Source: Peromyscus leucopus (lineage: Eukaryota > Chordata > Mammalia > Rodentia > Cricetidae). From it: 64,000 nucleotides of DNA. Every line of letters begins with the position of its first letter. The stretch's first letter is position 1. The notes under the pieces are model-generated. The model did not search any database and had not been told where the DNA came from. It was given only the letters and a program-made list of their open reading frames with translations. The DNA lies in assembly GCF_004664715.2 (NCBI RefSeq), contig NC_051079.1, positions 61,000,660 to 61,064,659 of the forward strand, in the 5' to 3' direction. Below, piece by piece: positions 21,655 through 32,914 of this stretch. A program made the position numbers and the translations under genes.

Positions 21655-21768
21655 CTGTGCTCACCCATAGTTCCAAGTATCTAGTAAGCTGAAGGAGAAG
21701 GACCCCTTGAGCCTAGGAATTTGGAGCCAGCCTATTCAACATAATGAGATTCTATGTTAAAGAAGACA
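21655..21768 (+). mobile_element. FAM/PB1-like 7SL-derived fossil monomer
   Basis: 'agttccaagtatctagtaag', 'cttgagcctaggaatttgga' and 'gccagcctattcaacataat' retain the 7SL/Alu-monomer wording ('cttgagcccaggagttc', 'agcctgggcaacat'), unlike B1. It probably dates from before the B1 core was fixed. Confidence 0.6.
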
Positions 21769-21778
21769 TCGATGTCCT

Positions 21779-22038
21779 GGGACTGGGAAGATGACTCAGT
21801 GGGCAAGGCACTTGCCACGAAAGCTTGAGAATCTAAGATCAAATTGTAAGAGCTCAGGAAAAGCCAGACATGGTTGTGAGCATCTGTAATACCCTTGCTC
21901 CTATGACAAGATGGGAGGCCTAGACAGGAGACTTCCTGGAAGCTCTCAGGCCAGCTAATTAATGTGTCCTGTACAACTGCAAACAAGAGAGACCTTGTCT
22001 CAAACAAGGTGGAAGGTGATGTCCAACACTCAAGTTTG
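21779..22038 (+). mobile_element. B4-type composite SINE
   Basis: tRNA-like head ('gactgggaagatgactcagt'), B1-like middle ('cagacatggttgtgagcatc', 'gagaccttgtctcaaac') and 3' end 'ggaaggtgatgtccaacact', followed immediately by a long GT repeat that probably grew from its tail. Confidence 0.7.
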
Positions 22039-22040
<2 letters not shown>

Positions 22041-22079
<39 letters not shown>

Positions 22080-22155
22080 CATATATGTGTGTATATATAC
22101 ATCTCTCTCTCACACACACATACATACACACACATATACGCACGTGCACACACAA
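22041..22155. repeat. Compound (GT)n-(TATG)n-(CA)n microsatellite
   Basis: About 18 GT units, then mixed ATATG, CT and CACA units. The complementary GT and CA halves could fold back as an imperfect hairpin. Confidence 0.95.
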
Positions 22156-22159
22156 TCAA

Positions 22160-23440
22160 AAATAATACCCAAAATCATTATCTATCAATTAAATCAGATT
22201 CTCTGGGTTGTCAATGATTTTTCCCTCTGGGGAGATATGAGCAAATGTCTATCCATGCAAGATAAAGTAATGACTGACCAAAGAAACAATTCCAACTAAG
22301 GCTAGCTTAGTGCCCAGTGAGTTTACTGGGGCAACTTACAGAAGCATGTGTAAGACATTCCTTGGAGGATCACTATGTAGCACAAAGACAGCTGCCTCAC
22401 CACAAAGGCTACCATGTCAGCATGGATGATAGCTACCACCATTGCATCCTTGGAATTCTCTATGTAACTTGCAGGCGTCTCAGTGGGCCACAGAGTTTCT
22501 TCTCCCCAGCAATTGCTATGTTTGAACAACCTTGAAGAATGACCAAGGGAATCTTGTAAGTTTCAGAAACTTCCTGGACCTTTATTTACTTCCTGGGTCT
22601 CATGAGCCCCCCTCCTTGCTCCAGGAGAAAGTGTTTCAGTTGGGAGGAAAGAGCCATAGTGTAAGGGGTCTGGGTACTGGCATCTTTTAAAGCTTCCTTG
22701 GGTCCTGATAGCATACAGCAAGGGTTGAAAACCCTAAAGAAGAGGAAAGGATATGGTAATATGACAGGCATCCAAACAGTGAAGGAAGAACATTCTAGGC
22801 AGAGGGGTAAGAATGAAAAGGCAAGGTACTGGAGACTGAAATATATCATAAGTGATGACAGGAGACAGAAGTAAGGCCATGTGATTTTATAAGGACCTTA
22901 GGATGTATGCTGCAGATGGGGTTTCTGTGGGATTTTAGTAAGCACTCCACTCTGTATAAAAGTTGCTCTGCCTACTAGCACATAATGGTGATTGTTCTCA
23001 GTCACTGGTCTCACTGGCCTGTGTCTTGCTCCTTCCATATTGATACATCTACTTTTAGGTGGTGGATTTGGTGTGATGGAATTTGAAACAGCAAGCCGTA
23101 TTTGGTGATATGCAATGATCAAAAAACAACAGGCAAAAACTGAAGAATTAGAGTCCATGGGCAAAATACGCACTGGTGTTCTGTCACATGTTACGGTGAC
23201 TGTAGGAAAACACAGTGCATTGTACATCTAAATATGGAAGGAAGGATTTTGAATGTCCTCACAACAAAGGACAAAATGAATGAGCAGTGGGTAAGAGCAG
23301 CTCTGGTAGCAGCCACAGTCACAGTGATGGCAACAGGGACAAAATCAAAGCCGTAGTGGCCAACAACAGGTCTCCCTGGGTTTATTTTCTAACTCTCAGT
23401 CCTCCAGACACACTGACTTCTCTCTCACTCCCTGAACATG
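22160..23440. other. Stretch without recognised gene or repeat
   Basis: About 1.3 kb that I cannot place in a repeat family. Open frames up to 109 codons on the minus strand (22898-23227) show no similarity that I recognise. Confidence 0.4.
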
Positions 23441-23842
23441 CCAAGCATGTTCCTTAGTTGCCTCTTGACCTTAGTATCTGCACGAACAATGCTCTGTTCA
23501 GAAATTCTTTTCCTGTTCATATGAGTTCAAGGCTATTCCCTGCCTTCTCTTCTGTCAGGTCCAGTGTATCTGATTTTATGTTGAGGTCTTTGATCCATTT
23601 GGATTTGAGTTTTGTGCAGGGTGCAAACATGAATTTATTTGGATTCTTCTATATATGCAGCCTTTCAATTTGACCAGCACCATTTGCTGAATATGCTTTC
23701 TTCTTTCCAGTGTGTATTTCAGACTCTTTATCAAAACTCAGGTGTTCATAGGTGTATGGAGTTACATCTGGGCTTTTAACTCCATTCCACTGATCAACAT
23801 GTCTGTCTCTGTGCCAATACCATGCTGTTTTTATTACTATAG

Positions 23843-24197
23843 TGTAGATGGATCTTTTTCTTTGGGCTGCAAGTTTACAAATAACAACACAGAGACTTAT
23901 TATTAATTATGAAAGCTTGGCCTTAGTTTAGGCTTGTCCCACTAGCTCTTACAACTTAAATTAACCCATTTCTATTAATCTACACTCTGTTATGTACTGC
24001 CTGACTTGCTTCTTCCATGTCTCCTCTCTGTGTCTGCCTGGCAACAATGCCTTATTCTTCCCCTTGTCCTCTCTGTCCCTGGAAGTCCCGCCTAACCTCT
24101 TCCTGCCTAGCTATTGGCCATTCAGTTCTTTATTAACCAATCAGAAGGTGCCTTGGCAAAGAAACATCTTCACAGAGAAAACAAATATCCCAAAACA
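23843..24197 (-). mobile_element. Solo LTR nested in antisense L1, perfect 6-bp TSD
   Basis: 355 bp bounded by TG (left, plus strand) and CA (right), flanked by exact CTATAG at 23837-23842 and 24198-24203. The L1 reads continuously across when the LTR and one CTATAG are removed ('attactatag|ctctgtag'). On the minus strand it holds 'ggttaataaagaactg', a polyadenylation-signal-like AATAAAG. The 6-bp TSD with TG...CA ends fits a class II (ERVK-type) LTR. No internal retroviral genes are present, so it is a recombination-derived solo LTR. Confidence 0.92.
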
Positions 24198-26775
24198 CTA
24201 TAGCTCTGTAGTACTACTTGAAATTGGAAATGGTGATATTTCCAGCAATTCTTGTATTATTCCAGATTGTTTTGTCTATCCTGAGCTTTTTGTTTTTCCA
24301 TATGAAACTGAAAAATATCCTTTCAAAAGTCTGTGAAGAATTGTGTTGGAATTTTTATGAGAATTGAATTGAATCTATAGTGGGGTTTTTTTTTTTTTGG
24401 TTTTTTTGTTGTTGTTGTTGTTTTTTGGTTTTTGATTTTGGCAGAATGGCATTTTTGCTGTTAATCTTACTGATCAATGGACATGGGAGATCTTACAATT
24501 TTCTGACACCTTTTTCAATTTCTTTCTCCAATTACTTGAAGTTTTTAAATATACAAGTCTTTCACTTGCTTGGTTAGAGTTAACCTAAAATATTTTATAT
24601 TATTTGAAGCTGTTGTGAAAGGTGTTGTTTCCTGATTTTTATTCAGTTCATTTGTAATTTGTTATTGGAAGGCTACTGATTTTTGTGAGTTAATTTTTGT
24701 ACCTAGCTACTTTGCTGAAAGTATTTATCAGCTGTAAAAGTTTCCTGATGGAATTTTTAGGGTCACTTATGTATATATATCATCTGCAAATAAAGATACT
24801 TTGACTTCTGCCTTTCCGATTTTTATCTCCTTGATCTCCTTTGGTTGTCTAACTGCTCTAGCTAAGATTTCAAGTACTATGTTGAATAGCTATAGAGAGA
24901 GTGAACAAGCTTGTCTTGTTCCTGATTTTAGTGAAATTGTTTTGTTTCCATTTAAGATGATTTAGATGTTGACTATGGTCTTGCTATAAATCTGCTTTTA
25001 TTATGTTGAGGTATGTCCCTTATATCCCTAAATCTCTCCAGGACTTCTGTCATGAAGCAGTGTTGGATTTTGTCAAAGGCTTTTTCTGAATCTGATCAGA
25101 TAATCATGTGGTTTTTGTCTTTCAATTTGTTTATACGGTAGATTGATTACATTTATCTATTTATATATGTTGAACGATCCCTGCACACCTGGAATAAAGC
25201 CTTCTTGATCAATTGTGGATGATTGTTTTAATTTGCTCTTGGATTCTTCTTGCAGGTAGTTTGAGTATTTTTGCATTTATATTCATAAAGGATATTGGTC
25301 TGTAACTCCCTTTCTTTGTTGGGTCTTTATCTTGTTTGAGTATCAGGGTAACTGTGCCCTCATAAAATGAATTGGGCAATGGTCCTTCTGTTTCTGTTTT
25401 GTGGAGTAATTTAAGGAGTATTGGTATTAGCTCTTCTTTGAAATCCTGGTAGAAGCCTGCGCTAACACTATCTAGCCCTGGGCTTTTTGTTGTAGGGAGA
25501 CTTTTAATATCAGCTTCTATTTCACTAGGTGTTATAGGTCTACTTAAATTGTTTAGCTGATCTTGACTTAACTTGGGTAAGTGATATGTACTAAGAAAAT
25601 CATCCATTTCTTTTAGATTTTCCAATTGGGTGGAATACAGGATTTTAAAGTACGTCCTTATGATTTTCTGAATTTCCTCAGTGTCTGTTGTTATGTCCCC
25701 CTTTTCATTCTTGATTTTTGTTTATTTGGATCTTCTCTCTCCAACTAACCCTTTGTTTCATTCATACTTTGTATTGTTATTGTTTCTATTTCATTGACTT
25801 CAGCTCTGAGTTTGATTGTTTCTTGCCCTCTACTCTTTTTGAAAGTGATTTCTCCTTTTTGTTCAAGAGTTTTCAGGTATGCTGTTAAGTTATTACTGAG
25901 ATCTCTCCAATTTTTTTATGTAGGCATTTTATACTATGAACTTGCCTCCTAGAACCAACTTCATTGTGTCCCTTAAGTTTGGTTGTGTTGTGAATTCATT
26001 TTCATTCAATTCTAGAAAATCTTTAATTTCTTTCTTAACTTCTGTATTGACCCATTTTTCATTCAATAGAGAGTTGTTCAGTTTTCATGACTTTGTAAGC
26101 TTTCTGTTTCTGTTATTGTTAATATCCAACTTTAATCTGTGGAGTCAGATAGAATGCAAGCGTGTCATATCAACTTATTAGTATCTATTGAGACTCGCTT
26201 TTGTGTCCAAGTATGTGGTCAGTTTTGGAAACAGTTCCATGAGATGCTGAGAAGAAGGTATATTCTTTTATGTTTGAGTGAAATGTTATATAAATATCTG
26301 CTAGGAAATTTGATTTATGATGCCACTTAGCTCCCTGATTTCTCTGCTCAGTTTTTGTCTGTATGACTTATCTATTGATTAGAGTGAGATATTGAAGTTA
26401 CCCACTATCAGTGTGTAAGGGTCAATATGTCATTTAGGCTGTAGTAGTTTCTTTTATGAATGTGGGTGTCCTTGTGTTTCATACATAGATGTTAAGAATT
26501 GCAATGTTCTCTTGGTGAATTTTTTCCTTTGATGAGTATATACTGTCCTTCCCTATCTCTTCTGATTAGTTTTTGTTTGATGTCTATTTTATTAAATATT
26601 AAAATGGCTACACTGACTTGCTTCTTAGGTCCATTTACTTGGAATCTTTACCCTAAGGTGATCCCTATCTAAGATGCCATTCTTTTAATCTGTGTTTTTT
26701 AATTGCAGAATTGAGACCATTGGTATTGAGAGATATCAATGAACAGTGATTATTGATTCCTGTTATTTTGTTATA

Positions 26776-26820
26776 GGTGGTGGTGGTGGTGGTGGTGGTG
26801 GTGGTGGGGTGGTGGTTGTG

Positions 26821-26880
<60 letters not shown>
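26776..26880. repeat. Compound (GGT)n(GT)n(GA)n microsatellite
   Basis: About 11 GGT units, then roughly 12 GT units, then about 18 GA units without interruption. It sits where the L1 ORF1-ORF2 spacer should be. Probably hypervariable. Confidence 0.95.
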
Positions 26881-26882
<2 letters not shown>

Positions 26883-27284
26883 TTTTCCCTCTCTTGATTT
26901 GCTGGTCTGAGATTACTTATTCCTTGTATTTTCTTGGGTGTGGTTAACCTCTTGAGGTTGGAGTTTTTCTTCTAGCACCTTCTGTAGGCTGGATTTATAG
27001 ATATTGCTTAAATTTAGTTTTATTATGGAATGCCTTATTTTCTCCATCTATTGTGACTGAAATTTTTGCTGGGTGTAGTAGTCTGGGTTGGTATCTGTGG
27101 TCTCTTAGAATCTGTAGAATATCTTTCCAGGCCCTTCTGGCTTTTAGATTCGCCACTGAAAAGTCAGTTGTAGTTCAAATAGGTCTGCCTTTATTGTTAC
27201 TTAGTCTTTTTCACTTGTAGCTAACATTCTTTGTCCTGTGCATTTAGTGTTTTTTGTAAGCAATCAAGGGAATGCTGAAGGAGA

Positions 27285-27560
27285 CCCCAGACTTAAATAG
27301 TATGTAAAAGCAAGGAGCGTTTATTAATATTCCCGCATCTGCAGGGTCATTCACCTGGACAAAAGCAGCTGGCCCAAGCACATCTGCAATCAGGAAATAG
27401 AGAGGGATGAATGCTCATCATCTTTCTCTCCTTACACAGTCCACTCTACTTATCCCTTCCAGGGAATGGTGTCGCCCACTGTGGGTGGGTTGTCCCCCTT
27501 CAATTGAAGAGATCTCCCTCAAGTATTCCTAGTGCCACCTCCTGAGTGAGTCTATATTCT
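27285..27560 (-). mobile_element. Rodent LTR-like repeat fragment(s)
   Basis: 'gggaatggtgtcgcccactg', 'gtgggtgggttgtccccctt' and 'tcaattgaagagatctccct' parallel the copy at 34430-34805 ('caggcaatgatgccacc', 'catcaattatcataatc'). The left part (27285-27360, 'agcaaggagcgtttattaat') resembles the start of a different rodent LTR. Boundaries uncertain. Confidence 0.45.
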
Positions 27561-27623
27561 GTCTGGTTGACAAAGAACATAAGCCATCACAAGGTAAGGA
27601 TAAGCCACCTGTGATATGCCTCC

Positions 27624-27999
27624 TGTGGTCGTTTCAGTAGGAATTGCCCCTGTATTCTTATATTTGAAAGCTTGGTCATTAGGAAGTGGCATTGCTTGAG
27701 AGTGATTGGAAGGTGTGGCCTTGTTAGAGTAGGTGTGGCCTTATTGGAGGAAATGTGCCACTGGAGGTGGGCTTGGGTCTCAAATGTTCAAGCCAGGTCC
27801 ATTGTCTCTCTGTCTCCCTTCCTGCTCCCTGCCTATCCAGATGTAGAACTCTCGGCTCCTCTGTGTCTGCCTGCACACTGCCATGATGATAATTGACTAA
27901 ACTGCTGAAACTGTAAGCCAGCCCCAGTTAAATGTTTTCTTTATAAGGGTTGCTGTGGTCGTGGTGTCTCTTCACAGCAATCAAACATTGGCTAAAACA
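27624..27999 (+). mobile_element. MaLR-type solo LTR with perfect 5-bp TSD
   Basis: TGTGGTCGTTTCAG... to ...TTGGCTAAAACA, flanked by exact CCTCC at 27619-27623 and 28000-28004. Internal order as in the copy at 8096: 'ggtgtggccttattggagg', 'gtctgcctgcacactgccat', 'actgctgaaactgtaagcc', 'agttaaatgttttctttata', 'ggtgtctcttcacagcaat'. A 5-bp TSD is the rule for ERVL-MaLR LTRs. Contains a short internal duplication of 'gtgtggccttgtta/attg' around 27710-27745. Confidence 0.9.
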
Positions 28000-28004
28000 C
28001 CTCC

Positions 28005-28652
28005 CAAATTTATAACAGCCTTCCCAAAGAACACCATCCTCTGGAAACAAACAGTTAAAATTTAAGTCTGAAAGATGGAGGAAGGCCAAAAATTGAATAT
28101 CATACAAAAAGACTTGGAAACGTAGACTCTAGAGCATGATAGTTCCTGGGCACAACTGTTTGTTTTATAGTCAATAAATAATTTATTGAAACATTGGAAA
28201 AGTTAAATAATGAAGCTAAGCTTAAAACCATAACACTACCAGGACTTGGGATGATATGGAGGAGCCTGAAAGGCATGCTGGGTAAGAGAATTGTACACAG
28301 ATGTATTGTTCATGTTGGATGCTTGAACTGTATTTAGTGGATAAAAATCAGAATCAGGGGGCTGATAATGTTACACATGATATAGCATATGCTTACAATA
28401 TATGAGGCCCTGGGTTCGTTTCCAAACCCCCAAAATAACAGAACTGTTCTAACCTTAGGGAGTTTTTGTAGGGAGGTTAAATTTATTCAGATGAGATTGT
28501 TTGTCAAAATATCAAATGGTAAATTTAACATGTGTATGTTTCATTGTTTATAAAATTTAACCTCAAAAGAAAAAAAAACATAAACAAATACTAAACTCTA
28601 ATATTTTGCCCCCCTAAAGTTATTAAAGGTGATAGATATGCCTGCATTTAAA
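28005..28652. other. Mostly unassigned, with an ID-like fragment
   Basis: An ID-like B-box block 'aggccctgggttcgtttcca' lies at 28401-28430. The rest, including 'caaatggtaaatttaacatg' near 28515 (old L1 3' end wording), is too diverged for a firm call. Confidence 0.4.
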
Positions 28653-28668
28653 TGGAAATCTACTTTTT

Positions 28669-28858
28669 GTTTTTGTTTTTGTTTTTAAAGATTTATTTAT
28701 TTATTATGTATACAGTGAGTATTCAGCCTGCATGCCAGAAGAGGGCACCAGATCTCATTACAGATGGTTGTGAGCCACCATGTGGTTGCTGGGAATTGAA
28801 CTCAGGACCACTAGAAGAACAGCCAGTGCTCTTAACCTCTGAGCCATCTCTCCAGCCC
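28669..28858 (-). mobile_element. B2 SINE, antisense
   Basis: On the minus strand: 'gggctggagagatggctcag', 'ttcaattcccagcaaccaca', 'accatctgtaatgagatctg', 'cagaagagggcaccagatc' complement and an AATAAATAAAT tail. Flanked by the 16-bp direct repeat tggaaatctacttttt at 28653-28668 and 28859-28874. Confidence 0.95.
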
Positions 28859-28874
28859 TGGAAATCTACTTTTT

Positions 28875-29044
28875 TTTTTTTTTTTTTTTTTTTTTTGGTT
28901 TTTTGAGACAGGGTTTGTCTGTATAGCTTTGCGCCTCTCCTGGAACTCACTTGGTAGCCCAGGCTGGCCTCAAACTCACAGAGATCCACCTGGCTCTGCC
29001 TCCCAAGTGCTGGGATTAAAGGCGTGCGCCACCACCGACCGCCC
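28875..29044 (-). mobile_element. B1 SINE, antisense, at the same target as the B2
   Basis: A T-run, then the complement of a B1 with the cricetid 'ggcgcaaagctatacag' 3' block and 5' 'gtggcgcacgcctttaatcc'. Its right flank ggaaatctacttttt (29045-29059) is a third copy of the B2's target duplication, so both SINEs used the same site. Confidence 0.95.
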
Positions 29045-29510
29045 GGAAATCTACTTTTTAAAAGAAGGTGATTTAATAGATTAAAAAAAAAAAAAAAAAA
29101 AAAGGAGCAGAAACAGATTTGTGATCTGTTAAGTACTAAAATATCAGTGTTGGAATCTGGATTGTGGACATGTGCAAGTTCACTATAAAATCCTTTGAAA
29201 ATGTTCAATACATTTCATATGAGCAAATAAAGTAGCAAAATACTAAAGTAATAAAATCTTATGGCCCGAAGCTTTGGGGAAGGCTCTGGGAAGCACAGGA
29301 AACATCAACTTTGTCTAAATGACTCCACGGAGGAAGAAAATGACCCAGGAAATAAGAGGAAGAAAACCCAAGGGAAACAGGAATCCTGGGTCAGAGAGGA
29401 CAGTCCCTCAGAGATGGGGCAGTGAAGGGGGAGAGACCAAAGGAAGCAACTGTAGTTTATAATCATGCTACAACCATAGAGAAAGGGCATTAACTTAGAA
29501 ATACATAAAA

Positions 29511-29580
29511 GGGGTTGGGGATTTAGCTCAGTGGTAGAGCGCTTGCCTAGCAAGGCCCTGGGTTCAGTCCTCAGCTCCAG
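29511..29580 (+). mobile_element. ID element (BC1-related SINE)
   Basis: GGGGTTGGGGATTTAGCTCA, 'gtggtagagcgcttgcctag' and 'ggccctgggttcagtcctca' form the tRNA-Ala/BC1-derived head with intact-looking A box (TAGCTCAGTGG) and B box (GGTTCAGTCC), followed by an A-tail. TSD agaaatacataaaa (29497-29510) and agaaatgcataaaa (29593-29606), 13 of 14 identical. One of the less diverged ID copies here. Confidence 0.95.
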
Positions 29581-29609
29581 GAAAAAAAAAAAAGAAATGC
29601 ATAAAAATA

Positions 29610-32600
29610 GCAAAGTGAAAAGCACTAAAGTCACAGTTGGTGTGAAGAAAGTAGAGGTACATGAACTAAAACTCAATGCCCAGCGAGTCCATTATTGTCC
29701 ATAAGCGGAGTGGGTGCAGGGTCTCTTCAAGTCAATAAAATACAAAGGAAATCAAGCAGAATTGGAGCCTTCCTGACTATATACAGAATGAGCAGGTTTG
29801 GGGGAAAAAAGGAACTCTCAGCTGCAGCCTCATGTTTATAATGATGATGTGAATGGAATCCTGGGAACGACAAACTGTTTAACTGCATTCCAAAAAGTCA
29901 TCCCTTTATGCAAGAATATCTCAGCTGTGTCTTTTTTGAAAAACAAAACTATATATACATGAAGTCATCAAAAATTAAATAAGGTCTCTGGGCGGGGTTT
30001 AGGAAGACCAAACAAATAGAAAGCAGGCTGCCAGCCTATTCAAAATCAAATGCATTCCTTATCTTGGTTAACTGGCAGTATCTAGTCAAGGGGTATTTGG
30101 ACAGAATGGAACCTGTAAATATTACTTATATATCTTTTTATTTATGAATTTGAACATCTTGAGGGCTTTGGTATCCTGATATATAAAATGGAAGTACTTC
30201 TCAGTGCCTGGGACATTACAAGTCCTTAATAGTAGCTTCTGCTGATTTATGAGGACACATGAATAAATGTCATTTAACCACAGACACATGCCTGGAATAT
30301 TTTACACACCAGAAAGGGACAAGAATTGGTAAGGTTTTCTGTATTTTAGGAAAGAAACCCTAGAGGTTATGAAGCATAAGATATAATACAAGGCCTTTTA
30401 AAACGCCCTATACTAAAACTGAAATAAATTGCTATAGTATAAGAAAATTTGTAAAATTTAGGGTGATCTGTACTTTATAAGACAGGTAAAGAAATTTTTA
30501 AATGATTAGAAGAATGATAGGAGATGATGAGCACCCAATCTTCCAAGTTGAGACAGTTATGGTGCATGTTAAGATGGGCTCCACTAATGGGAAGAAGTCA
30601 CATTTGCTTTTTATATGCATTTGCCCATCAAAATTTTCAAATAATGCTAAAAATATGTGAGACAAATGTCCAAGGGCTTGTCTTAAATTAGGAAAAGCCA
30701 GGCTTGCAGCCAGGACTTATCCAGTCCTTTGGAGAGTGTTTAATCCACAATAATGGTCATACTCATTAAATTGGAATCCAACATCAGGAGTTGTTAAATA
30801 TCTCAAGGTTGTCCGAGGGTGGGGAAGGTTGAGAAGCAGAACCTTTGACAGTGGTCTTCTTTGGGGGGCCCTCAAGCCAGCAGCCCCACCACTGCTTGGG
30901 AATGTGTTCAAGATGCAAATTCTTGACCTCCCATTCCAGACACACTGAATCCAAATCCCTGGACTCTAAACACCAATGATCTGTGCTCTAAAAGTCATTC
31001 AAGTATTTCAGTGTGGGTCTGGTACAGAACCACATCCCTGGTATTAAGGAGAGGTAGTTAAGGATGCATCAATCACAATCAGATTGGTAAAATATTTCAC
31101 AGTTTAGGAATATTACTTCTAGAGTAAACATATATAATTAAAATACAATTAATTCTATTGTGTTTCTGTTTTCCTTGAAGATGTAGGCATAAATTTTGCC
31201 TTTTCATGGATAAAAACATGGCAGTTCTGAAGACGTCTCTGTTCACTCTTGGGTACCATTTCTCAAGTCAGAAGTTACACAAGAGAACTCCTCACTAACA
31301 CGCCCAAAACCTTGACAGGTACATGAAGACATGACTTGGTCTGGCAGGCTGACAAACGGGCAGAAAAGAGGAAGTGGGGGAAGCAGGGAAGCTTATCTGT
31401 GGCCAGTAACATCATCTCTTCTGTCCTGATGGGGAGATATTTGGAGTCAAACTCTCCTGGGTGCTGTCTTGGGCTCACTGGAGACCACAGTACAGGACCT
31501 CTGATTAGCCACACTGCCACAAAAAAGGCCCTGCCTTACATTCTCAATAAAACTCATCTTGTCTCACTTAAAGCCTTGCAGGCCATTCCCTACAGAGTGG
31601 TCATGGCCTCCTTGTCATTGCTCTTTGCTTCCTATAGGGCCAACAAAGATGCTGCAAGGCTCCAGCTATGTCTTGCTTTAAGATCAACTACTAATCCCCA
31701 GGAAACCTTCGTGTGGTTATCCCTCCGTATTAATGTGGCCGAGTTTCAAGAGTCCCTGAACATAGCAAGATCCTTGGAGGCCCCAGTCCCTTTTGAACTA
31801 TGGCAAAGCAGCTGAATATCAGCAGAGCACATTCTCCCCGCTAATGTGCTTCACACCATCTCTAGTGTGCTTCGCACCATCATCTCCAGATCACTTATGA
31901 TACCTAGTACCACTTAGCAGGTCAGCAGTTGGGTTTTGGTAACTAAGAATGAGAAAAGTCTGCACATAAACAGTATGGACAGTATCTTCCCCCCAAATTT
32001 TAGATCCACTAGTATTGAAAATACAGGCGCAAAACTCACGGATACTGAGGGCTGATAACACACTGCCGGGTGTCCAGGCAATCAATCTTTTCACCAGACC
32101 TCTTTGTCTTCCTCAGGCATCCTCACGTCTGGGTCCCCAGCTGCAGGGGTTTACACAGGCTCTCTGAATATACCCCTTCAAGCCACCTGTTTCCACTGGA
32201 CCTACAGAGAGGATAGACAGCCGGGCAATAGTTTTCTCCAAAGAAAATAATTTCCTTACACACCTCCTAGGACTCGCTCTTTTCTCAACTCATTTTATTA
32301 TGTTAAATAGAAAAGTTCAAAAACCCTAAAGTGGTTTATGGAAGTTTCTTTGTAAAGTTGCTGTGCCATGGAAAAGCACACATATTGGCACCTGGTGCCT
32401 GTATAAAAAGCTCTATTTCTGTATCCTGTTACACGAAGAAGTAACGAAGATTGTGGTATTCTCAACAATCTGGTGAGTTATCACTATTTTTCATAGCCAA
32501 GATGTGGCACAGAGCAAGGCAGAGACTTGGGTCTCCCAAGTACATGCTGTGATCTTTCAACTACCCCATGATATGGACCGAACTCATTAAAAGAGCGATG

Positions 32601-32690
32601 TGAGCCTGTGAGACGTGGACCACAGGATAAAAGGGCCGGAATCAACCACTCGCCTCAAGATAGGGAGGAACCAGGAAGAGAACTTCCAAA
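29610..32690. other. 3-kb repeat-poor stretch, no gene recognised
   Basis: No SINE, LTR or young L1 recognised in about 3 kb, which is unusual for this window. The longest open frame (159 codons, 31336-31815, plus) starts MVWQADKRAEKRKWGKQG; I recognise no domain, it has no supporting splice or promoter context, and a frame of this length is expected by chance in a window this size. Confidence 0.4.
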
Positions 32691-32739
32691 ATCATGGCCA
32701 AAAAAAAAAAAAAACAGAAAATGCCAAGAAAAATCTTAA

Positions 32740-32910
32740 GTTTCTTTTGTTTATAAATAATTAAGACCACCTGAGGTAAATATATTCACTCTCTTGACTA
32801 CAGTGACGGTTTCCAGGCACTGATCGCATGTCAAAATGGATCAAGTTGTCACTTTGAAATATATGTGGTTTTTGCATATGCCAACTATACTTAATAAAAT
32901 TGCCTAAAAG
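32740..32910 (+). mobile_element. Ancient L1 3' end
   Basis: 'tttgaaatatatgtggtttt' and 'gccaactatacttaataaaa' match the final bases of old L1M-type 3' UTRs ('ccaattatacctcaataaa'). Confidence 0.5.
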
Positions 32911-32914
32911 AAAT

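Larger units (their letters stand above)
23445..27250 (-). mobile_element. Decayed antisense L1: ORF1 3' end to ORF2 RT region
   Basis: Read on the minus strand, 27250-26885 is the C-terminal end of L1 ORF1, 26885-26770 the inter-ORF spacer (now a microsatellite), and the remainder ORF2. A 138-codon open piece at 25625-25209 contains [19 protein letters not shown] and [17 protein letters not shown], the conserved start of the L1 reverse transcriptase. The element lacks a poly(A) end on its left side, so it is truncated or rearranged. It is inactive: many stops and frameshifts, plus a nested LTR at 23843-24197. Confidence 0.9.

Noticed and set aside
23843..24197. Possible residual retroviral coding region
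   Set aside because: Only LTR sequence is present; no gag, pol or env similarity lies within or beside it, and L1 resumes on both sides.
25209..25625. 138-codon frame with reverse-transcriptase motifs as a possible domesticated gene
   Set aside because: Flanking L1 sequence is equally decayed in all frames; the piece is a fragment lacking the catalytic core and has no promoter of its own.
28723..29208. 161-codon minus-strand frame
   Set aside because: It reads through the adjacent antisense B1 and B2 elements and their A-tails, giving a poly-Lys run.
29511..29580. Possible tRNA gene with A and B boxes
   Set aside because: It is an ID SINE: A-tail plus TSD and no clover-leaf 3' half.
31336..31815. 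159-codon open frame on the plus strand, second longest in the window
   Set aside because: No recognisable domain, no promoter or splice context. One or two frames of this length are expected by chance in 64 kb on six frames.
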